Shown one piece after another: positions 11,543 to 19,985 of a stretch of DNA of 64,000 nt. The translations under genes were made by a program, and so were the position numbers. The notes beneath the pieces were generated by a model. The model was not told the DNA's origin. It worked only from the letters and a program-made list of their open reading frames with translations, and did not search any database. How positions within the stretch are numbered: the stretch's first letter is position 1; every line of letters begins with the position of its first letter. Source of the stretch: Allosediminivita pacifica (lineage in GTDB: Bacteria; Pseudomonadota; Alphaproteobacteria; Rhodobacterales; Rhodobacteraceae); contig NZ_QBKN01000006.1 in NCBI RefSeq assembly GCF_003054175.1, forward strand, positions 124,001 through 188,000, in the 5' to 3' direction.

Positions 11543-12432
11543 CGCTTCGGCTTCCAACGGCGGTGGAACCAGAACCACTGCTCCGGATCCTCCGCAATGC
11601 GGGCTTCGAGCCGCCGGGTGGCCTCGCGCATCATCTCCACCGGATCGCCTTTCGGGATCGGCGCCTCGATCACCGCATCAAGCCCCAGCCCGTCGGCGCG
11701 GCGCCGGCCGAAATAGGGAATCATCAGCGCATCGCCACGGTTCGCGATTTCGGCCGCAGATGTGAGCGTGGGCGCGGGTTTGCCGAGGAAGTCGATGGGC
11801 GTGCCGTGGCTGTCGTAGACGTCGAAGAGCAGCGCCGCCATGCCACCCTGCCGGACATGGCGGACGAGGCCCGTTGTGCCACGGCGGCCCTGCTCGAAGA
11901 CAGGGCCCGAGAGATTGTGCATGTTGGCGGCGTAGTGGGCGTTGAAATAGGGGTTGGACATGGGGCGGTAGAGCCCGCCAATCTGGTAGCCGCGGGCGAC
12001 CAGTGCTGCGCGCGGCGCCTCGTGGTTGCCGAAGTGGCCCGTCACGAAAAGCACCGGGCGCCCCTCGGCGCGGGCCTGCTCCAGCGCGGCGACGCCATCG
12101 CCCTGCAACGGCTCGTTACCCATGCGGCGGAGCATGCCGGGAACATCGTAATTCTCGACGATGGTGCGGCCGACGTTCTCGGCCACCCGGTCTGCGAGCG
12201 CCTCACGCTCTGACAGCGGCATATCCGGCCAGATGTAGGCCATGTTGGCGAGCGCACGGTTCCGCCAGCCCGCGCGCGGAGCCACGAGCCGGCGCATGAG
12301 CCAGCCCATCATCGCGACACGGCGCTCCCACGGCAGGGCCAGCGCGGTGCGGATCATGCCGCGGAAGGCGCGGTCCACGGCCCATTCCTGCCAGTTGCCC
12401 TGCGGGTCCTCGGTCGTCGTCGGTTCTGCCAA
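11494..12432 (-). CDS. Lysophospholipid / lipid A-type acyltransferase (LpxL/HtrB family)
   Basis: 312 residues. Members move acyl chains onto lipid A or related lipids at the inner membrane. The catalytic motif appears as HFGNHE around residue 130, followed by a RPMSNPYF block typical of the family, and the protein ends with the WFWFHRRWK motif and a very basic tail. Early acyltransfer to lipid A is the best-known role, but the family also includes acyltransferases for other membrane lipids, so the substrate is open. Its 3' end overlaps the DUF1223 gene tail-to-tail by 49 bp. The closest - strand neighbour upstream is fliG. Confidence 0.88.
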   Translation of the reverse strand: MAEPTTTEDPQGNWQEWAVDRAFRGMIRTALALPWERRVAMMGWLMRRLVAPRAGWRNRALANMAYIWPDMPLSEREALADRVAENVGRTIVENYDVPGMLRRMGNEPLQGDGVAALEQARAEGRPVLFVTGHFGNHEAPRAALVARGYQIGGLYRPMSNPYFNAHYAANMHNLSGPVFEQGRRGTTGLVRHVRQGGMAALLFDVYDSHGTPIDFLGKPAPTLTSAAEIANRGDALMIPYFGRRRADGLGLDAVIEAPIPKGDPVEMMREATRRLEARIAEDPEQWFWFHRRWKPKRQRRRAAAKMGPNPSP

Positions 12433-12506
12433 GACATGCCACCCTGAGTGAACTCGGCGATGTCTTAGAGCCCGCGTGAGGGGGCAGCAAGGGTTGCGGC
12501 GGGGCG

Positions 12507-13565
12507 TTACTTCTCTTCGTCGGGGTCCAGAAGCTCGATCTCGCCGATGGCGACGAGGTCACGAATCGCGCTTACGACCGCGTTCATGGCCTTTTCTCCG
12601 ATCTTCGGCTTGATCGCCCCGAGCCCCTCTGCTTCTTCGCGGATGCTCGCCGCCATGCGCTTGGAGAGGTTCTCGAGCAGGAAGTCGACGGTGCGGTTCT
12701 CTTCGTCGTTGCTGGCGGCGGCGACGGCGGTGGCCAGCGTTTCGACCGGCACGTCGCGCGAGATCTTGGGCACGTCGATGGCATTCACCCGCTCGGGGAT
12801 ATTGCCGAAGGTGAAGATCGCCTTGCGCACGGCGTTGGCAAATTCCTCGTCTTCCTTCTCGAGGCTGTCGAGAAGTTCGTCGCGGACGGCGGCGTTTGTG
12901 TAGTTGAGGATCGCGCCGACGCGTTCGTTGGGCTTCTTGTCGAAGGCCTTGGGTGGTTCGGAATCGATCTGGGTGGCAAGGCTGATGCCGATGCGGTCGA
13001 CCGCGTCCGGCGTGACCCCGGTCGTCATCGAGACAGCGTAGGTGATCCGCTGGGCGCGTTCCGCAGGCAGGCGGCCGAGAACCTGAGCGGCCTTGCTCAC
13101 GTCGATCCGCGACATCATCACGGCGGCGACTTCGATGCTTTCGCCCTGGATGAGCGCTTCGAGTTTCTCGACAGGTAGCGCATTGATGCGGTCCCAGGGG
13201 TCGCCCACCTGGCGGACCCCGGCTTCGCGACGGAGGCGCTGCGCAGTGCGCGGGTTGATCTTGCCCTCGAGCGCGTCGAGAGCGCCGGCCATGCCGCCGG
13301 GAAAGCTGAGACCCACGGCCTCGAGCTCGTCCGAGAATTCCTCGACTACGGTATTGAGCGTTTCGCGATCGACGTAGCGGAGCGATCCGAGCTGGCAGGT
13401 CAACTCGGTCTGGAGGTCGTCGGGCAGGGCGGAGAGAGGCACGTCCGCACCTTCGTTCAGGATAAACTGCACGATGATCGCCGCCTTGGCCTTGCGCGAG
13501 AGGCCGGCAGGACCAGCAGGCACGAAGGGGCGGGGCAGGGTGGCGAGTGAGGTCTGTCGAGACAT
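12507..13565 (-). CDS. fliG: Flagellar motor switch protein FliG (divergent, isolated gene)
   Basis: 352 residues with FliG-like architecture. The N-terminal domain opens LSRKAKAAIIVQFIL, a middle domain carries VLGRLPAERAQRITYAVS, and the C-terminal domain contains KAIFTFGNIPERVNAID. FliG couples ion flow through the stator to rotor rotation. By-eye comparison with the enterobacterial torque helix (DDRSIQRLLREVD) shows IDVPKISRDVP here, so several charged torque positions look changed. No other flagellar gene lies in the window. The ATG at 13565 has GGAG eight bases upstream; a longer frame to 13670 lacks support. Confidence 0.82.
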   Translation of the reverse strand: MSRQTSLATLPRPFVPAGPAGLSRKAKAAIIVQFILNEGADVPLSALPDDLQTELTCQLGSLRYVDRETLNTVVEEFSDELEAVGLSFPGGMAGALDALEGKINPRTAQRLRREAGVRQVGDPWDRINALPVEKLEALIQGESIEVAAVMMSRIDVSKAAQVLGRLPAERAQRITYAVSMTTGVTPDAVDRIGISLATQIDSEPPKAFDKKPNERVGAILNYTNAAVRDELLDSLEKEDEEFANAVRKAIFTFGNIPERVNAIDVPKISRDVPVETLATAVAAASNDEENRTVDFLLENLSKRMAASIREEAEGLGAIKPKIGEKAMNAVVSAIRDLVAIGEIELLDPDEEK

Positions 13566-13712
13566 GCGGGAGGCTCCGTTCAGCCGCGGGTCCGGTTCGT
13601 CTCCGGCCCGACTTGCAGAACTAGCGCCCCAAGGTTGCCGAGCCGTTAAGCCCCGCTTTGTCCGCTGCATGTCGCGGACTGCAGCCCGCGGGCATAGGTT
13701 CTGGTTCGGAAA

Positions 13713-13740
13713 GGAAAAGGGCGGCTATTCCGGCCGCCCC
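13713..13740 (-). terminator. Intrinsic terminator of the 52-aa secreted protein gene
   Basis: On the - strand GGGCGGC, a seven-base loop and GCCGCCC form a perfect 7-bp stem followed by TTTTCC. It starts seven bases after the stop of the small gene. Confidence 0.8.
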
Positions 13741-13746
13741 GATCCG

Positions 13747-13905
13747 TCAGCTTGCGATGACCACGCAGGCCCCCTGTGCGGTGTCGTAGGTCATCCCGTC
13801 GGCGCAGGTGGAGACCTGCTCCTCGTGGGCGCCGTAGCACGCGGCCGAACCGATCACGGGAACGAAGGCGAGGGCGAGCGCGGCAAGTACCGTCTTGAAC
13901 GTCAT
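13747..13905 (-). CDS. Small secreted cysteine-containing protein, 52 aa
   Basis: The frame starts MTFKTVLAALALAFVPVIG, a classical signal peptide with probable cleavage after GSA. A mature peptide of about 30 residues with four cysteines follows (ACYGAHEEQVSTCADGM and YDTAQGACV). A perfect AGGAGG Shine-Dalgarno lies nine bases before the ATG and a strong terminator follows, so it is a complete independent transcription unit. The C-x-DGMTYDTAQGAC pattern loosely resembles small disulfide-rich chitin-binding-like repeats; that similarity is only by eye. Function unknown. It lies downstream of purB on the same strand. Confidence 0.72.
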   Translation of the reverse strand: MTFKTVLAALALAFVPVIGSAACYGAHEEQVSTCADGMTYDTAQGACVVIAS

Positions 13906-14040
13906 CTTCCAGTCCTCCTGTTGCGGGCAGGAGAAAAGTAGCATGGCCTTACCCTGCGTCAAAATGATGGCTGTCGTGGCAGGCGTCATTCCGCCTCACG
14001 TTTGCATGAGCGGCGCGCCCCTGCGCACCGCCCGAGGCCG

Positions 14041-15348
14041 TCAGCTTTCGCCGAAGACGCGCTTGAAGATCGTGTCCACGTGCTTGGTGTGGTAGTCCAT
14101 GTCGAACTTCTCGTTGATGCCATCGACGCCGAGGGCCGCCACGACCTCTTCGTCGGCCAGCAGCAGTTCGCGGAAGTCGAGCCGTTCTTCCCAGACCTTG
14201 AGCGCGTTGCGCTGGACCATGGAATAGGCGTCCTCACGCGAGACACCCGCCTGCGTCAGCGCCAGCAGGACGCGCTGCGACATGACGAGGCCGGGAAACT
14301 TGTTCATGTTCTCCAGCATGTTGTCGGGATAGATGATCATCTTGTCGACGACGCCCGCCAGCCGGTTCAGCGCGAAGTCGAGCGTCACGGTGGCGTCGGG
14401 CCCGATGCCGCGCTCGACCGAGGAATGCGAGATGTCGCGTTCGTGCCAGAGGGCCACGTTCTCCATCGCGGGGATCACGGTCATGCGGACAAGTCGCGCA
14501 AGGCCGGTCAGGTTCTCGGTCAGCACCGGGTTCTTCTTGTGTGGCATGGCCGATGAGCCCTTTTGCCCCATCGAGAAGAACTCGGCCCCCTCCAGCACCT
14601 CGGTCCGCTGCATGTGGCGGATCTCGATCGCGACGTTTTCCATGCTGCTGGCGATCACGCCCAGCGTGGCAAAGAACATGGCGTGGCGGTCGCGCGGGAT
14701 CACCTGCGTGCTGATCGGCTCGGGCTTGAGGCCCAGCTTCTCGCAGACGTGTTCCTCCACGTGCGGGTCGATGTTGGCGAAGGTGCCCACGGCGCCGGAA
14801 ATCGCGCCGGTGGCCACTTCCTCGCGCGCGGCCAGAAGGCGGGCCTTGTTGCGGTCCATCTCGGCGTAAAAACGGGCGAAGGTCAGGCCCATGGTGGTGG
14901 GCTCGGCGTGGATGCCGTGGCTGCGGCCCACGCGGACCGTCATCTTGTGCTCCATCGCGCGCTTCTTCAGTGCGGCTAGCAGCTTGTCCATGTCGGCGAG
15001 CAGCAGGTCGGCCGCGCGCACGAGCTGCACGTTGAAGCAGGTGTCGAGCACGTCGGACGAGGTCATGCCCTGGTGGACAAAGCGCGCCTCGTCGCTGCCC
15101 ACGTGTTCGGCAAGGTGGGTGAGGAAGGCGATGACGTCGTGCTTGGTCACGGCCTCGATCTCGTCGATGCGGGCGACGTCGAAGTCCACGTCCTTGGCCT
15201 TCCAGACGGCCTCGGCGTTCTCCTTGGGGATCACGCCAAGCGCGGCCTGCGCGTCGCAGGCGTGGGCCTCGATCTCGTACCAGATGCGGAACTTGGTCTC
15301 CGGCGCCCAGATGGCGGTCATTTCAGGGCGGGCATAACGCGGGATCAT
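14041..15348 (-). CDS. purB: Adenylosuccinate lyase
   Basis: 435 residues, the normal length for PurB. It removes fumarate from SAICAR and from adenylosuccinate in purine synthesis. The fumarase/aspartase superfamily signature GSSAMPHKKNP is intact, as are TSSDVLDTCFNVQL and GRSHGIHAEPTTMG. The start at 15348 gives the expected MIPRYARPEM N-terminus with GGAAGG before it; a longer frame to 15810 would cover the divergent gene and is rejected. The 84-bp region to the divergent DUF6314 gene should carry both promoters. Confidence 0.97.
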   Translation of the reverse strand: MIPRYARPEMTAIWAPETKFRIWYEIEAHACDAQAALGVIPKENAEAVWKAKDVDFDVARIDEIEAVTKHDVIAFLTHLAEHVGSDEARFVHQGMTSSDVLDTCFNVQLVRAADLLLADMDKLLAALKKRAMEHKMTVRVGRSHGIHAEPTTMGLTFARFYAEMDRNKARLLAAREEVATGAISGAVGTFANIDPHVEEHVCEKLGLKPEPISTQVIPRDRHAMFFATLGVIASSMENVAIEIRHMQRTEVLEGAEFFSMGQKGSSAMPHKKNPVLTENLTGLARLVRMTVIPAMENVALWHERDISHSSVERGIGPDATVTLDFALNRLAGVVDKMIIYPDNMLENMNKFPGLVMSQRVLLALTQAGVSREDAYSMVQRNALKVWEERLDFRELLLADEEVVAALGVDGINEKFDMDYHTKHVDTIFKRVFGES

Positions 15349-15432
15349 GGGCTGCCTTCCGTTGTGTTGGGGATCGTGCGCGTCATAGAAGGCGACGCAC
15401 GGGCAGGCAAGCGGCGGTCCGGGGGAAAGCGC

Positions 15433-15834
15433 ATGAAGACACTCGAGGATTTCCTGGGCGACTGGGACCTGCACCGCGAGATCCACCACGATGACGGCAC
15501 GCGGGCCCGGTTCGAGGGGCTTGCCCGCTGGCGGCGCGAAGGGCAGGGCGCCATCTGCGACGAGCGCGGTGAGCTGATCCTGCCGCAGGGCCGCTTCGTG
15601 TCCGAGAAGCGGACGGTGTGGACCACGGACCTTGCCGTGCACTTCGCCGACGGGCGGTTCTTTCACCAGGTCCCACCCGAGGGCGGTGCTGCGGGGCATT
15701 GGTGCGACCCGGATCAGTATGATTTCACTTACGATTTCGGCGACTGGCCGCGCTGGAGCGTGACCTGCCACGTGGCGGGGCCGCGCAAGGCCTACCGCAT
15801 GACAAGCCACTACGCGCCCATGCGAACGGACTGA
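15433..15834 (+). CDS. DUF6314 family protein, 133 aa
   Basis: A compact soluble protein beginning MKTLEDFLGDWDLHREI with repeated acidic and aromatic residues (RFEGLARWRREG, DGRFFHQVPP, YDFTYDFGDW). The pattern fits a lipocalin-like beta barrel as described for DUF6314, where strands with F/W-D-G turns alternate. No catalytic residues are recognisable, and function is unknown. A weak GGGGGAAAG precedes the ATG. It is divergent from purB and followed 113 bp later by the DUF3422 gene. The family name is from memory of similar sequences, not a search. Confidence 0.7.
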   Translation: MKTLEDFLGDWDLHREIHHDDGTRARFEGLARWRREGQGAICDERGELILPQGRFVSEKRTVWTTDLAVHFADGRFFHQVPPEGGAAGHWCDPDQYDFTYDFGDWPRWSVTCHVAGPRKAYRMTSHYAPMRTD

Positions 15835-15947
15835 TCCCCCGAGGCGGTATACCGTTGCATTCCGCTAACGCTTTGAAAAACGGTGATATTCCTCTTTACT
15901 TGTGGCGACCCTAGGGTACCTTCCGCGCGAAACAGCCGGAGCCGCCG

Positions 15948-17246
15948 ATGCCGCCGATCGAGGATCACCCCCTGCGATACCAGCTTGCCAACGAGCTGCA
16001 CGCCCGCCCCTTTCCAGTGCTGCGCGCGCCCTGCCGGGCGGTCTACCTCGCCATCAAGCAACCCCGGCAGGCCGCCGCGCGGGACCGGTCGCGCGACCTT
16101 GCGCATCTCGTGGCGCTGCTCGACCGTTACGGCGCGCAGCATCCGCAGCCGGGGGCCACGCATTACTCGGGGCGGATCGGCAAGCACGAGCTGAAGTGGG
16201 AACAGCATACCGAGTTCGTGACCTACACCGTCTTCCTCGACGGGCTGGGGGAGCGGCCCTTCGATCCGGGCGACCTCGGCGTCTTTCCCGACGACTGGCT
16301 GGTGCAGGCGCCGGGCGCCTGCCTGACAAGCGCGCTGATCCGGGTCGTGCCGCGCCCCGAGGAGGGCGAGATCCAGCATGCCGTAGGTGACTGGTTCGTA
16401 CCCGAAAGCGTCGCCGTCAGCCGCGTGATCGACGACGACGCGGTGGTCGCGGGGGACTTCCACCTCGATCCGGCGGGGCACATGCGCTTTGCCGTCTTCC
16501 CCGATGCAGGCGTAGGTCAGCGGCGTATCGGGCGCATCGTCCAGCGGCTTTGCGAGATCGAGACCTACAAGACCATGTCCATGCTCGGCTTCACCCGGGT
16601 GAAGGAGATCGGTGCCCGCATGGGCGAGATCGATGACGAGCTGTCGGGCCTGATGGAGGCGATGACGGGCGAGAACGGCGAGGAGGAAGAGACACTCCGC
16701 CAGCTTCTTGCCGCCTCGGCCGAGCTCGAGAACCTGCGCACGCGTATCGCCTTTCGGCTGGGCGCGACGGGGGCCTACGAGGCCATCGTCGGGCAGCGCA
16801 TCTCGGTCCTGCGCGAGGAGCGCTTCCACGGGCGGCAGACCTTCGGCGAGTTCATGATGCGGCGCTTCGATCCGGCCATGCGCACGGTGAAGTCGACCGA
16901 GGTCCGGCTCGAAGGCATGGCGGCGCGGGCCAGCCGCGCGGCCGAACTGCTGCGCACGCGGGTCGAGGTCGGACGCTCGGCCCAGAACCAGCAGCTGCTG
17001 GAGGGAATGAACCGGCGCGCAGACCTTCAGCTACGGCTGCAGAAGACGGTTGAGGGGCTGTCGGTCGTGGCGATCAGCTACTACGCGGTCTCGTTGGCGG
17101 GCTACCTGCTCTACCCGGTCGCCGGGGCGCTGGGCGTCAGCAAGGGGCTGTTGACCGCCGCCGTGACGCTGCCGGTCGTGGCGGCGGTCTGGTTCGCCAT
17201 GTCCCGCATCCGCGAGAAGGTGGAGCGCGGCGCGCCCGAGCCCTGA
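15948..17246 (+). CDS. DUF3422 family membrane protein
   Basis: 432 residues. The N-terminus HPLRYQLANELHARPFPVLRAP is the family hallmark. A soluble domain of about 350 residues with coiled-coil-like segments follows (EIDDELSGLMEAM, LLAASAELENLRTRI). Two C-terminal membrane helices close it (about 365-385 and 390-410), so the bulk probably faces the cytoplasm and the protein is anchored at its end. Such topology recalls CorA-type or signalling proteins, but no function is established. It ends one base before the stop of the convergent YeeE gene. Confidence 0.88.
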   Translation: MPPIEDHPLRYQLANELHARPFPVLRAPCRAVYLAIKQPRQAAARDRSRDLAHLVALLDRYGAQHPQPGATHYSGRIGKHELKWEQHTEFVTYTVFLDGLGERPFDPGDLGVFPDDWLVQAPGACLTSALIRVVPRPEEGEIQHAVGDWFVPESVAVSRVIDDDAVVAGDFHLDPAGHMRFAVFPDAGVGQRRIGRIVQRLCEIETYKTMSMLGFTRVKEIGARMGEIDDELSGLMEAMTGENGEEEETLRQLLAASAELENLRTRIAFRLGATGAYEAIVGQRISVLREERFHGRQTFGEFMMRRFDPAMRTVKSTEVRLEGMAARASRAAELLRTRVEVGRSAQNQQLLEGMNRRADLQLRLQKTVEGLSVVAISYYAVSLAGYLLYPVAGALGVSKGLLTAAVTLPVVAAVWFAMSRIREKVERGAPEP

Positions 17247-17247
17247 T

Positions 17248-18288
17248 CTAAGCCGATTGCAGCGCGGGCACGCGGCCCAGCAGCGCGTCGCAGACCAGCG
17301 CGCCCACGGCGATGGCGCCAAGCGCGAGGATCGCGGCGAAGGACAGCGTCGGCACACCGGCAAGGCCCGCGCCCACGGTGCAACCGCCGGCCATCACGCC
17401 GCCCATGCCCATGAGGCCCGCGCCTGCCATGTAGCGGCCGGTCTGGCCGGGGCTTTCGAAGCTCTGCCAGCGGAAGCGGCCCCCGGCCAGCGACGCGATC
17501 AGCGCACCCACCAGCACGCCGCCGATCAGCCCGCTGCCGAAGCCCGCGGGGATGGATGTCGAGGCGATGGTCCAGAAGAGCGTGTCTGCCCAGGCCGAGG
17601 TGAAGCTCAGGCTCTCCATCGCGATCGGGTCGAAGTCGTCGTAGAGGACGAAGCCCGTCCCGACCCAGGCCAGCGGCACCAGCAGGCCCAGAAGCGCGGC
17701 AAGAACCAGCATGACGGGGCGGTTGCGCGATGTCGCCGCGATCACCAGCGCCGCGGCGGCCAGCACCAGCGTCCAGAGCAGCGGCCCGCCGGGCAGGGCG
17801 CCAAAGCCCAGCGTGTCGCCCATGTTCACCGTCACGCTGCCCAGCGTGGTGCGCACCGGGGCAAGGATGCCCTTCAGCGTGGCGTGCGCGGTGATCGCGA
17901 AGACGGCCACCACCAGCAGCCCGCGGGTGTTGCCCGTCGCCCCCAACACCGTCAGGCGCGAGACGCAGCCGCGCGTCAGCACCATGCCCGCGCCGAACAT
18001 CAACCCGCCAAGCGCGATGGCGAGCATCGGCATCTGGGGCGTGTAGAAACGGTGGTCCGCGAAGGTGATCCAGCCCATCGCCGCCGCCCCCTGTGTGCCG
18101 AGGATCGCCACGGCGAGCGCCGTCATCCAGACGCCCATGGCCTGCCGGCGGTCGCTGCCGACCAGCGAACGGCGAAAGCAGAAGCCCGTGATCTCGGCCA
18201 GCGCGCCGAAGGCAAGACCGACGAGCAGCCCCAGCACGACCGCGGCCTGTGGCGCGGTGAGGGCGGTGATGTTCAGGGATTCATACAT
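17248..18288 (-). CDS. YeeE/YedE family sulfur (thiosulfate) transporter
   Basis: 346 residues of almost continuous membrane helices. Three short conserved cysteine loops are visible: GFCFRR near residue 37, RGCVSR near 107 and GGCTVG near 304. In characterised YeeE, such cysteines relay thiosulfate across the membrane. This is the long form that carries both halves in one chain. No TusA or rhodanese gene is adjacent, so the exact substrate is inferred from the family. The gene is monocistronic, with a 192-bp region upstream that holds no gene I can support. Confidence 0.87.
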   Translation of the reverse strand: MYESLNITALTAPQAAVVLGLLVGLAFGALAEITGFCFRRSLVGSDRRQAMGVWMTALAVAILGTQGAAAMGWITFADHRFYTPQMPMLAIALGGLMFGAGMVLTRGCVSRLTVLGATGNTRGLLVVAVFAITAHATLKGILAPVRTTLGSVTVNMGDTLGFGALPGGPLLWTLVLAAAALVIAATSRNRPVMLVLAALLGLLVPLAWVGTGFVLYDDFDPIAMESLSFTSAWADTLFWTIASTSIPAGFGSGLIGGVLVGALIASLAGGRFRWQSFESPGQTGRYMAGAGLMGMGGVMAGGCTVGAGLAGVPTLSFAAILALGAIAVGALVCDALLGRVPALQSA

Positions 18289-18480
18289 GGCGGACGCTCC
18301 TTTCGGCGGCGCTGTTGCCTTAGACCGGGGGGCTTTGCCGGATCAAGGGTGGCTGCCCTTTCATGCGGCGAATGCCGTTCCGTTGGGCGCATCGAGGGCA
18401 GCTGCCCTGTTCTGTGGCAGGCTAGGTGGGTGGCGTCCCTGTTCCGCGGTGGCCGCTTCGGGCCGTGCCCCTGTCCTTAT

Positions 18481-18999
18481 TCACGGACTCCCGAGTGCGC
18501 GGAGCATCCCATGAACCTTCCGCACCGTGTTGAGGTTGCGCGCGGTGCCGGTCTTCTGGGCGGGATAGGCGAGCTTCGAGCGACCCATGCCGGAGGGGTA
18601 GTGCACGTAGAGACAGCCGGGACCGGGGGCGATGCTTTCGTCGGTGATCTGATTTGCTTCCGGGTCCTCGGGCACAGGCCCGTCGAGGAAAAGAACCATC
18701 AGCTGCTTCGGATCGGCCTCGGGCCACGGAAGCTCCGAGAGCACGGTATCGAGGTCATCGGTGGTCCGGATCATCACGCCCGCCGCACGCCTGGTGAAGG
18801 CCTCCAGACGCGCCTCGAGCGCGGCTTTCACCGCGCCCGGGGTGTCGTCGTCATGCTCGAAGACGGCATTGCCGCTCGCGATGTAGGTGGCGGCCCTGCG
18901 TCCGCCGATCTCTTGGATCAGGCGGCGCAGGTCCTCCATGGCAAGCTTGCCGGTCCCGCTCACGTTCACCGCGCGCAGGAAGGCGGCGTAGGCGGGCAC
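18481..18999 (-). CDS. DUF1697 family protein
   Basis: 172 residues. The family pattern is clear: AYAAFLRAVNVSGTGKLAMEDL at the start, then YIASGNAVFEHDD, then KTGTARNLNTVRKVHGML at the end. DUF1697 proteins are small soluble proteins of unknown function. The start is a GTG at 18999, only five bases after the stop of the upstream permease gene, with GAGG overlapping that stop region, so it is translationally tied to the transporter operon. A much longer open frame extends through the permease gene in another frame and is not coding. Confidence 0.85.
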   Translation of the reverse strand: MPAYAAFLRAVNVSGTGKLAMEDLRRLIQEIGGRRAATYIASGNAVFEHDDDTPGAVKAALEARLEAFTRRAAGVMIRTTDDLDTVLSELPWPEADPKQLMVLFLDGPVPEDPEANQITDESIAPGPGCLYVHYPSGMGRSKLAYPAQKTGTARNLNTVRKVHGMLRALGSP

Positions 19000-19004
19000 C
19001 GGCC

Positions 19005-19985
19005 TCAACGACCCCGGATGCGCGGGTCGAGTGCGTCGCGCAGGCCGTCGCCGAGGTAGTTCACCGACAGCACCGTGAGCGAGATCGCGATGCCCGGCAG
19101 CATCACGCGCTCGGGGAAGTGCTCCATCCGCTGCACGGCGTCGGCGAGCATCTTGCCCCATGTCGGGAAGTCCGACGGGAAGCCCACGCCGAGAAAGGAC
19201 AGCGAGCTCTCGGTGATGATCGCCGTGGCCAGACCCAGCGCAGCCGAGACCATGATGGGCGACAGCACGTTGGGCAGCAGGTGGCGCCGGATGATCTTGC
19301 CCGGCCGCGTGCCGATGGACCGCGCGGCCAGCACGAACTCGCGTTCCTTGATGGCCAGCACGTCGCCCCGCACGATCCGCGCCGTGGGCATCCACGATGT
19401 GATGGCGATGACCGTCACGATCAGGATGAACATGCCGCCCTCTGGGCCGAAGTTGGCCCGCAGCGGCTGCCGGAACAGCGTCACCGCCACCAGCAGCAGC
19501 GGCAGGATCGGCAGCGACAGGAACAGGTCCGTCAGGCGCATCAGCGGGCCGTCGAGCTTCTTGAAGAAGCCGGCGATGACGCCGATGCCCGCGCCGATCA
19601 CGAGGCTGAGGATCATGGCAGCCCAGCCGACCGCCATGGAGGCCTGGCCGCCCGCGATCATCTGGGCAAGGTTGTCCCGGCCAAGCTGGTCGGAGCCCAG
19701 CGGCTTGGCCCAGCTCACGTCGGCGTCCGAGTTCCAGATCGCCGTGTAGATCGGCCGCATGTCCTTGTTGCGGATGTCGATGTCCTGCGGATCGACCGTC
19801 CAGATGAACGGGCCGATCAGCACGGCGAGCGTGATGAACAGCAGGAATCCCCCGCCGAACATCGCGCCCTTGTGCTTGGTGAACTGGTCCCAGACGTCGC
19901 GCCACTGGCTGCGCGGCGGCGCCTGCGGAACGTCGTCCTTGAGCGCCTCGATCGGGGCGGGGGAAGCGGGAGCGGGTTCAGTCAT
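19005..19985 (-). CDS. Peptide/nickel-type ABC transporter permease (DppC/OppC family)
   Basis: 326 residues. A hydrophilic N-terminus and first membrane helix (about 43-62) precede a long periplasmic loop, then the BPD transport domain with the EAA loop EFVLAARSIGTRPGKIIRRH that contacts the ATPase. The ending LGDGLRDALDPRIRGR is characteristic of OppC/DppC. It forms a heterodimer with the overlapping upstream permease (8-bp overlap). Substrate specificity is probably peptides or related compounds, set by the binding protein at 21129-22832. Confidence 0.93.
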   Translation of the reverse strand: MTEPAPASPAPIEALKDDVPQAPPRSQWRDVWDQFTKHKGAMFGGGFLLFITLAVLIGPFIWTVDPQDIDIRNKDMRPIYTAIWNSDADVSWAKPLGSDQLGRDNLAQMIAGGQASMAVGWAAMILSLVIGAGIGVIAGFFKKLDGPLMRLTDLFLSLPILPLLLVAVTLFRQPLRANFGPEGGMFILIVTVIAITSWMPTARIVRGDVLAIKEREFVLAARSIGTRPGKIIRRHLLPNVLSPIMVSAALGLATAIITESSLSFLGVGFPSDFPTWGKMLADAVQRMEHFPERVMLPGIAISLTVLSVNYLGDGLRDALDPRIRGR

